From the NCBI GenBank assembly GCA_031459715.1, contig JAVKIA010000014.1, positions 1 through 58,049 on the forward strand: a DNA stretch of 58,049 nt, given 5' to 3'. The notes beneath the pieces were generated by a model. The model was not told the DNA's origin. It was given only the letters and a program-made list of their open reading frames with translations, and did no database searches. Position numbers and translations under genes: made by a program. This DNA is from Armatimonadota bacterium. GTDB lineage: Bacteria; Sysuimicrobiota; Sysuimicrobiia; Sysuimicrobiales; Humicultoraceae. Each line of letters opens with the position of its first letter. Position 1 is the stretch's first letter. Of the stretch, positions 53,200 to 58,049 are shown piece by piece.

Positions 53200-54321
53200 C
53201 TACGCCCCCAGCGCCTCCCGCGCCAGGCGGGCGCCGGTCACCATGTTCTGCAGCTTGGCGAAGGCCACATCCCAGGAGCGTGTGCGCAGCCCGCAGTCCG
53301 GGTTCACCCAGATGCGCTCCGGCCCCAGCACCGTCGCCGCCTGCAGGATCTTCTCCTGCACCTCCTGGGGTGTCTCGATGACGTCGGAGTGGACGTCGAT
53401 GACGCCCAGGCCGATCTGCCGCCGGTCGCCGAACTCCTGGAAGAGGCTGACGATGTTGTAGTCGCCGGTGTTCTTGAACTCCAAGGTGAGCATCTGTGCG
53501 CGCAACTCCAGGATGTGCGGGTACAGCGCCCGGTAGTTGCTGTAGCAAATGTGGATGCTGATCCTGGCGCCCACCCCCTCCGTGGCCGCGTTGAACGCCT
53601 CCACCAGGATGGGCACCTCGTCCTGGTGGGTGGCCGCGGCCGGCTCGTCGATCTGGATCCAGTCCGCTCCCGCTGCCACCAGCGCTAGCAGCGTGGGGCG
53701 CAGGGCCCGGGTGGCCAGGTCCATGGTGAACCGTCGCTTGGCTTCGTAGTTGCGCCGCCGCAGGTCGGGGATGTCGCCCACCGTACGCAGGTAGTACTCG
53801 TTGAACGACCAGTCCGCCAGGGTGTATGGCCCCGTGACCGGCACCTTCACCGGGCGCCGGGCATGCTGCTTGACGAAACGCAGCTCGTCCAGGTGAAACG
53901 GCTCGCGCAGCTGCACGCGGTCCACCACCGCCGCCTTGCGGTAGTAGCGGTTGTCGAAGGAGCGGACATGCCCGTAGAACTGGAAGCCGTCGATACGGCG
54001 CACCGGATACTCGTACATCTCCACGCGCCGCGCCTCGCCGTCGTAGACCACGTCCAGGCCGGCCGCCTCCAGGAAGCGGATGGCAAACAGCGCCCCCCAG
54101 TCGCGGATCGCCTCTCTGGCCCCCTGGCTGCGCTCCCCGCCTGCGGTGAGGAGGCGGCGCAGCTCGTCTGTTCCCTCGATCTGCAGGCGAGCGGCCCAGG
54201 TCTCCAGCTCGGCCAGATCTTCCGGCGACGGGCGCACGCCGCGGATGCCCTTGACCAGCCAGGCGGGTTTGGCCAGACTGCCGATCTCCTGCGTCGGAAA
54301 GAGTTGTGGCATCGCCCTCAC
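53200..54321 (-). CDS. MetE C-domain-like methionine synthase (zinc ligands present)
   Basis: 373-residue cobalamin-independent methionine synthase-type protein, corresponding to the catalytic core rather than full two-domain MetE. The zinc-site residues expected from E. coli MetE are recognisable: His and Cys in SIHICYSNY, Glu in LTLEFKNTGDYN, and Cys in NPDCGLRTRSW. DWIQIDEPA is the conserved homocysteine-side acidic motif. The methyl donor is unknown: such core enzymes can be folate-independent. It overlaps the following paralogue (GTGA); ATG 54312 is an alternative start. Confidence 0.88.
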   Translation of the reverse strand: MRAMPQLFPTQEIGSLAKPAWLVKGIRGVRPSPEDLAELETWAARLQIEGTDELRRLLTAGGERSQGAREAIRDWGALFAIRFLEAAGLDVVYDGEARRVEMYEYPVRRIDGFQFYGHVRSFDNRYYRKAAVVDRVQLREPFHLDELRFVKQHARRPVKVPVTGPYTLADWSFNEYYLRTVGDIPDLRRRNYEAKRRFTMDLATRALRPTLLALVAAGADWIQIDEPAAATHQDEVPILVEAFNAATEGVGARISIHICYSNYRALYPHILELRAQMLTLEFKNTGDYNIVSLFQEFGDRRQIGLGVIDVHSDVIETPQEVQEKILQAATVLGPERIWVNPDCGLRTRSWDVAFAKLQNMVTGARLAREALGA

Positions 54322-55262
54322 CCCACCAACCGTGTGACCTCCGCCAGCCGCCGGACCTTGGCCACGGCCACCTCGTACGGCAGAAACTCCAGGTCACAGC
54401 TGGGCACCACCGCCACCTGCGCGGCGCGCAGCCGCTCGGCCACCCGGCGCACGGTCGCCGCGGTCTGCTGCGGTTCCTCCAGCAGGGAGTTGCGGCCGTC
54501 CAGGGCTCCCAGTAGCACGACCTTGTCCCGCGCGTCGCCCACCAGGCGGTCAACCTCCGTGGCGAAGAGGTCGAAGCCGACCTCCTGCACCGGGAAGTGC
54601 AGCAGCCCGGGCAGCAGCGGTGCAGCGTCGCCAAAGAAGGTGTAAAGGGCAGTGCGCACGGGCAGGCCGTCGACCACGCGGGCCAGCGCCTGCTGTGCCA
54701 GCGGCAGGGCGTCCTCCCGCGGTCGGGCCACCAGCACCGGGTCTGAGAACTGGATATACTGGCAGCCGGCCTCCACCAGGCTGACCGCCTCTGCCCGCAG
54801 CACCTCCGCGACGTCGCCCAGCAGGGCCTGCTCGTCCCCGTAGACCCGGTCCTCGGCCAACAGGGCAAAGGTCCAGGGCGACGGGAGGATGGCCTTCCAG
54901 GGCCGCCCCGCCAGGGCCTCCACCGCGGTCCAGCGCAGGACGGCTCCCCCCACGGGCCGCAGCGGGGCCTCGATCACAGGGCGGCGGTAGAAAGCGTTGT
55001 TGTCGAACCAGCGGGTCACCGGCCCGGCGTGCACCCCGGGCAGCTCATCCGCCAGCGGCCGCAGCAGGTCCTGCCAGCGGAGCTGACCGTCGGTGACGTA
55101 GTGCAGGCCGTGCTCCACCTGCAGCGCCACCAGGCGCTGCGCCTGGTCTGCGAACAGGCGCTCCAGCGCGGACCTGTCCACCCGGCCTCGCTCAAACGCC
55201 CGCGTGGCCGCAATCAACTCCTCCGACCGAGAAAAGATACCGCTCAGGTGCGCGAACGCCAT
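54318..55262 (-). CDS. MetE-like paralogue lacking His and Cys zinc ligands
   Basis: 314-residue protein of the same UroD/MetE-like TIM barrel as the next gene. GLHYVTDGQLRWQDLLRP and EAGCQYIQFSDPVLVARP resemble the MetE half-domains, but the expected His-x-Cys is replaced by TALYTFFGD and only the last Cys (VPSCDLEF) remains. It therefore resembles the N-terminal (non-catalytic) half of MetE as a separate polypeptide and may deliver the methyl donor to the zinc-bearing partner. Start ATG 55262 has GAGGAG 5 nt upstream. First gene after the T-box leader. Confidence 0.8.
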   Translation of the reverse strand: MAFAHLSGIFSRSEELIAATRAFERGRVDRSALERLFADQAQRLVALQVEHGLHYVTDGQLRWQDLLRPLADELPGVHAGPVTRWFDNNAFYRRPVIEAPLRPVGGAVLRWTAVEALAGRPWKAILPSPWTFALLAEDRVYGDEQALLGDVAEVLRAEAVSLVEAGCQYIQFSDPVLVARPREDALPLAQQALARVVDGLPVRTALYTFFGDAAPLLPGLLHFPVQEVGFDLFATEVDRLVGDARDKVVLLGALDGRNSLLEEPQQTAATVRRVAERLRAAQVAVVPSCDLEFLPYEVAVAKVRRLAEVTRLVG

Positions 55263-55300
55263 CGATTCTCCTCTGGTCCCACCCAGGAACAGCCAACACC

Positions 55301-55329
55301 AAAGAAAAACCCCTCGCCCGAAGGGCGAG
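55301..55329 (-). terminator. T-box regulated intrinsic terminator
   Basis: Stem CTCGCCC/GGGCGAG with loop TTC followed on the minus strand by GGGG and a T-rich tract (TTTTTCTTT). It lies between the T-box sequence and the first MetE-like gene, mutually exclusive with the antiterminator. Confidence 0.9.
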
Positions 55330-55582
55330 AGGATCTCCCGCGCTACCACCTGGATCTGCGCCGGCCTCGCGGCGCGGCGCCTCAGCGGGTACGTCCGGCC
55401 AATTCGGCGGAGATACCCTGGCCCGCTATCGGGAGCACCCGGACGGCGCTACTGACGCGCTCTCGTCCCGCGCCTTCGCCCCGCCTGCTCGGAAGCCATG
55501 TTCCCTCCGCCTCCGCCGCCGGCTTGCACCCGCCCGGCTCGCTTGGGACCTGAGCGGAGATACTCCCGCTTCCTCACCGCTT
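55301..55582 (-). promoter_or_regulatory. T-box riboswitch, methionine specificity
   Basis: The 280-nt leader contains Stem I base arms GGAAGC and GCTTCC enclosing an internal loop whose 5' side has AGTA and whose 3' side has GAAC followed by ATG (55497-55499) and G: the specifier codon for methionine. The T-box sequence AGGTGGTAGCGCGG lies at 55338-55351 (minus strand), and a terminator hairpin follows at once. Uncharged tRNA-Met would pair and favour the antiterminator, so the two MetE-like genes and MetRS are induced by methionine starvation. Confidence 0.9.
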
Positions 55583-55588
55583 AGGCGC

Positions 55589-55618
55589 AGTGTAGAAGGC
55601 GGCGGTGGGCCCTGTCAA
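55589..55618 (-). promoter_or_regulatory. Promoter of the methionine T-box operon
   Basis: -35 TTGACA (55613-55618), 18-bp spacer, -10 TACACT (55589-55594), minus strand. The predicted start near 55582 gives the full T-box leader. Confidence 0.8.
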
Positions 55619-55688
55619 GACGCAAGACAACACCAGCACCATGCCACCGCGGCGTCGGATCAAGAGTGGGGTGATGTGCACAGGGCGG

Positions 55689-56099
55689 TCAGGGCTGACC
55701 ACCTCCGTGGCGAAAGGGCTCGTCCACTTCCACCTGGAAACCGTTGGCCAGCGCATTGGTCTGGTTGGCCGTGGCGATCACGGCCAGCAGCTCCGCCAGC
55801 ATCTCGTCGGTCAGGCCCTTCCTCCGGGCGGCGGCGGTGTGGCTGTTGATGCAGTACTGGCATCCGTTGACCACGCTCACGGCGATGTAGACCATCTCCT
55901 TGGTCAGTGGGTCCAGCGCTCCGGGAGCCATCACCGCCTTTACGCTCTCCCAGGTCCGCGCCAGCAGCTCCGGCTGCACGGCCAGCGCCTTCCAGAAGTT
56001 GTTCACCCAGTCGGTCTGCCGTGTCCTCATGATGTCGTCGTAGATTTGACGCACCGCGGGACTCGCCGCGTCGTACTCAACCAGGTTGACCGTGGCCAT
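55689..56099 (-). CDS. Carboxymuconolactone decarboxylase / AhpD-like protein
   Basis: 136-residue helical protein with the redox-active pair in GCQYCINSHTAAARRKG, the AhpD-type CxxCxxxH site. TKEMVYIAVSVVNGCQYC and ATANQTNALANGFQVEVDEPF are typical. This group includes alkylhydroperoxidase AhpD homologues. AAAGGAGGGG precedes ATG 56099. It is divergent from the metallo-beta-lactamase-fold gene and ends 71 bp from the T-box promoter. Partner peroxiredoxin is not nearby. Confidence 0.88.
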   Translation of the reverse strand: MATVNLVEYDAASPAVRQIYDDIMRTRQTDWVNNFWKALAVQPELLARTWESVKAVMAPGALDPLTKEMVYIAVSVVNGCQYCINSHTAAARRKGLTDEMLAELLAVIATANQTNALANGFQVEVDEPFRHGGGQP

Positions 56100-56197
56100 C
56101 GTTCCCCTCCTTTCGGGTGCCTCCTGTCGCATCTCTTCTGCGCCCACTCCAGCACACATTCCTGTGCTATCGTAGTCGCGAAACGGGAGGGTGACCG

Positions 56198-57136
56198 ATG
56201 GCGCGTATTCAGTGGCTGGCGGACGACCTGGTCCTGATCGACACGGAGTACCTGGGGTCCCCCAACTCCATCGCCGCCTACCTGCTGCTCGGCGACCGGC
56301 CGGCGCTTATTGAGACCGGCCCCGCCTCCACCGTGGACGAGGTGCTGGAAGGCGTGCGCGCGGCGGGCCTGCATCCCGAGGCTCTGCAGGCGGCGGCCGT
56401 CACGCACATCCACCTGGACCACGCCGGGGCGGCCGGCAGCCTGGCGGGGCGGATCCCCCATCTGCACGTCTACGTCCACCCCATCGGGGCGCCGCACCTG
56501 GCCGACCCGACCCGCCTGGTGGCCAGCGCCCGCCGCCTCTACGGGGAAGCGCTGGAGACCCTCTTCGGCCACATCGTCCCGGTGCCGGCAGAGCGGGTGC
56601 ACGCGGTGCAGGACGGCACGATGCTGGAGTTGGGGAGGCGGCGGCTGCGCCTCCTGGAAACCCCGGGACACGCCACCCACCACCTTGCCTACCTGGACGA
56701 GACCTCGGGAGACCTGTTCACCGGCGACGCCGCGGGGATGGTCATGCCCGGATCGCGCTACGTCGCCCCCCCGGTGCCCCCGCCCGACCTGGACTTCGCC
56801 GCCTGGCGGGGCAGCATCTCCCGCATGCGGGCGGCCCGCCCGCGCCGCCTCCTGCTCACCCACTTCGGCCCGCACCAGGGGGCGGAGGAGCTTCTCACTC
56901 AGCTTCAGGACCGGCTGGACGCCCGTGAACGCTTCGCCGCCGAGATCGCTGCCCAGGGGTGGGATGAGGCGGAGGTGGCCGCCCGCTTCGGCGCTATCGT
57001 GGCCACGGAGATGGCGGAGGTGGGGGCGCAGGCACCGGCGAGGGGCTTCGAGGCGGTAATGCCGGCGCGCAACAACGTGCTGGGACTCCTGCACTATGCC
57101 ACGCGTCGACTTGGACCTGCACGCCCACGGGCCTAG
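56198..57136 (+). CDS. Metallo-beta-lactamase-fold hydrolase
   Basis: 312 residues. The zinc motif THIHLDHAG (His 70, His 72, Asp 74, His 75) is followed by His in ETPGHATHHLAYLDE, Asp in FTGDAAGMV and His in LLTHFGPHQG, so both metal sites are complete. C-terminal ~80 residues are helical and unassigned. It fits the glyoxalase-II/MBL-hydrolase group of broad function (thioesters, lactones). GGGAGG is before ATG 56198. Confidence 0.88.
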   Translation: MARIQWLADDLVLIDTEYLGSPNSIAAYLLLGDRPALIETGPASTVDEVLEGVRAAGLHPEALQAAAVTHIHLDHAGAAGSLAGRIPHLHVYVHPIGAPHLADPTRLVASARRLYGEALETLFGHIVPVPAERVHAVQDGTMLELGRRRLRLLETPGHATHHLAYLDETSGDLFTGDAAGMVMPGSRYVAPPVPPPDLDFAAWRGSISRMRAARPRRLLLTHFGPHQGAEELLTQLQDRLDARERFAAEIAAQGWDEAEVAARFGAIVATEMAEVGAQAPARGFEAVMPARNNVLGLLHYATRRLGPARPRA

Positions 57137-57174
57137 CCCACGGGGCAGGGCAGGCGATCCGGACCCAGGCAGGC

Positions 57175-58049
57175 TCACCCGCTGGGGCCGGCCTGCAGCA
57201 ATCCCATTCGGTGCAGCAGCTCCGCCAGCCGGGCGCGGGCCTCGTCGGTGAGGGAGACAGCCGGGGGGCGCACGGTAGGGTGCTCGATCAGGCCGGCCAG
57301 CGTCATCGCCTCCTTCACCACGACGAAGAAGGGAGCGCCCAGGTCGTAGAGGGCGGGGAGGTGGAGACGTTGCCGCATCAGGTCGGCGGCCTCCGCCAGG
57401 TCGCCGCGCCGCCAGGCCTCATAGACCGCCACCGAGACCTGCGGCACCACGTTGGCCAGGCCGGGGATGGCTCCGTCGCCGCCCAGCAGCAGCGTGTTCA
57501 GCAGGTGATACTCAAATCCGCACAGCACGCTGAAGTCTGGACGCTGCGGGCGGACCAGAGCCAGCACCTGGGCCAGGTGCCCGATGCTGTCCAGCGTCTC
57601 CTTGATGCCGGTCAGGTTGGGCAGCTCCTCTGCCAGTCGGGCGATCAAGGCCGGGGGCAGGTTGCGCCCGCTCACCGCCGGAAAGTTGTAGATGAGCACC
57701 GGCAGGTCCACCGCCCGGGCCACGGCGCGGTAGTGCATCTGCACCGCGGCGTCGGAAAGGATCCAGTAGTACGGAACGATCACCAGCGCACCTGAGGCTC
57801 CCAGCTCCTGGGCCTCGCGGGCGTAGCCGATGACCTCCTCCGTCCCGGTCCCGGCGCAACCTACCAGCACCGGGACGCGACCGCGTGTCTGGTCGACGAC
57901 GGCCCGGACGACCTGCCGCCGCTCCGCCGCGGTGAGGTGCATCACCTCCCCGGTAGTCCCAAGCGCCAGCAGCCCGTGCACGCCCCCGGCCAGCAGCCGC
58001 TCCACGTGCCGCCGCATAGCCTCCTCATCGAAGCGAGCCTGCCGGTCGA
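57175..58049 (-). CDS. DapA-family aldolase/lyase (5' end cut by window)
   Basis: Partial; the coding frame stays open to the right edge of the window (DRQARFDEEAMRRHVERLL at the edge), so about 15-25 N-terminal residues are missing. The family markers are GTTGEVMHLTAAERRQVV, a Tyr in VLIYNFPAVSGRNL and the Schiff-base Lys in GIKETLDSIG. This superfamily includes dihydrodipicolinate synthase, N-acetylneuraminate lyase and keto-deoxy-sugar aldolases; the motif set does not decide which. Ends KMGLLQAGPSG-like tail. Confidence 0.88.
   Translation of the reverse strand, partial: DRQARFDEEAMRRHVERLLAGGVHGLLALGTTGEVMHLTAAERRQVVRAVVDQTRGRVPVLVGCAGTGTEEVIGYAREAQELGASGALVIVPYYWILSDAAVQMHYRAVARAVDLPVLIYNFPAVSGRNLPPALIARLAEELPNLTGIKETLDSIGHLAQVLALVRPQRPDFSVLCGFEYHLLNTLLLGGDGAIPGLANVVPQVSVAVYEAWRRGDLAEAADLMRQRLHLPALYDLGAPFFVVVKEAMTLAGLIEHPTVRPPAVSLTDEARARLAELLHRMGLLQAGPSG

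Overview
This is a G+C-rich chromosomal window, roughly two thirds G+C by eye, from a respiring bacterium. Several features point to a Terrabacteria-type lineage (Firmicutes, Chloroflexota, Deinococcota or a related uncultured phylum): a T-box riboswitch, a paired DUF1290/DUF881 module, an adjacent rapZ-glmR pair, and a stand-alone metG tRNA-binding domain. The V/A-type ATP synthase has the subunit order and rotor motifs known from Thermus, but nothing here fixes the genus. I see no CRISPR array, insertion sequence, prophage or rRNA. The content is mostly core energy metabolism, and both ends cut through a gene (gap on the left, a dapA-family gene on the right).

Layout. 1-10.9 kb (minus strand): V/A-ATP synthase operon (H/G, I, K, E, C, F, A, B, D), then DUF881, DUF1290 and gap. 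The B-subunit gene carries a frameshift near 3414. 11.1-18.3 kb (minus): membrane arm of NADH dehydrogenase (nuoA, H, J, K, L, M, N) behind a good sigma-70-type promoter; no nuoB, C, D, E, F, G or I is present. 18.3-22.6 kb (minus): pspC, yvlD-like, rapZ, glmR and a tryptophanase gene, apparently starting from a leaderless promoter. 22.6-32.6 kb: a TCA-cycle island with divergent halves: icd-mdh-sucC-phosphodiesterase-sucD on minus and sdhC-sdhD-fumC-sdhA-sdhB on plus. 32.7-41.3 kb: accessory genes, including an excisionase-like HTH protein, an ornithine cyclodeaminase homologue, cobalamin adenosyltransferase, a phosphoesterase, membrane proteins, a secreted flavoprotein, an HD-GYP protein, HU, an IclR-family remnant and tRNA-Arg(CCG). 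41.3-46.6 kb: a TetR-regulated RND efflux operon with a perfect palindromic operator. 46.6-48.5 kb: a shortened DinB-like gene, then a cysteine-rich MarR regulator translationally coupled to a protoglobin. 48.5-55.6 kb (minus): a methionine operon led by a T-box RNA with an AUG specifier (two MetE-like proteins, MetRS, MetRS C-domain, then TatD, an M48 protease and a ComB homologue). 55.7-58.0 kb: an AhpD-like protein, a metallo-beta-lactamase-fold hydrolase and the partial dapA-family gene.

Together the genes describe oxidation of TCA intermediates through SDH and (with a peripheral arm encoded elsewhere) complex I, coupled to a V/A-type rotary ATP synthase. The less ordinary parts are the MarR-protoglobin pair with its own operator, and the Met T-box that co-regulates split MetE-type enzymes with the methionyl-tRNA synthetase. 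Promoters that can be recognised mostly use a TTGAC(A/C) -35 element with an 18-bp spacer.
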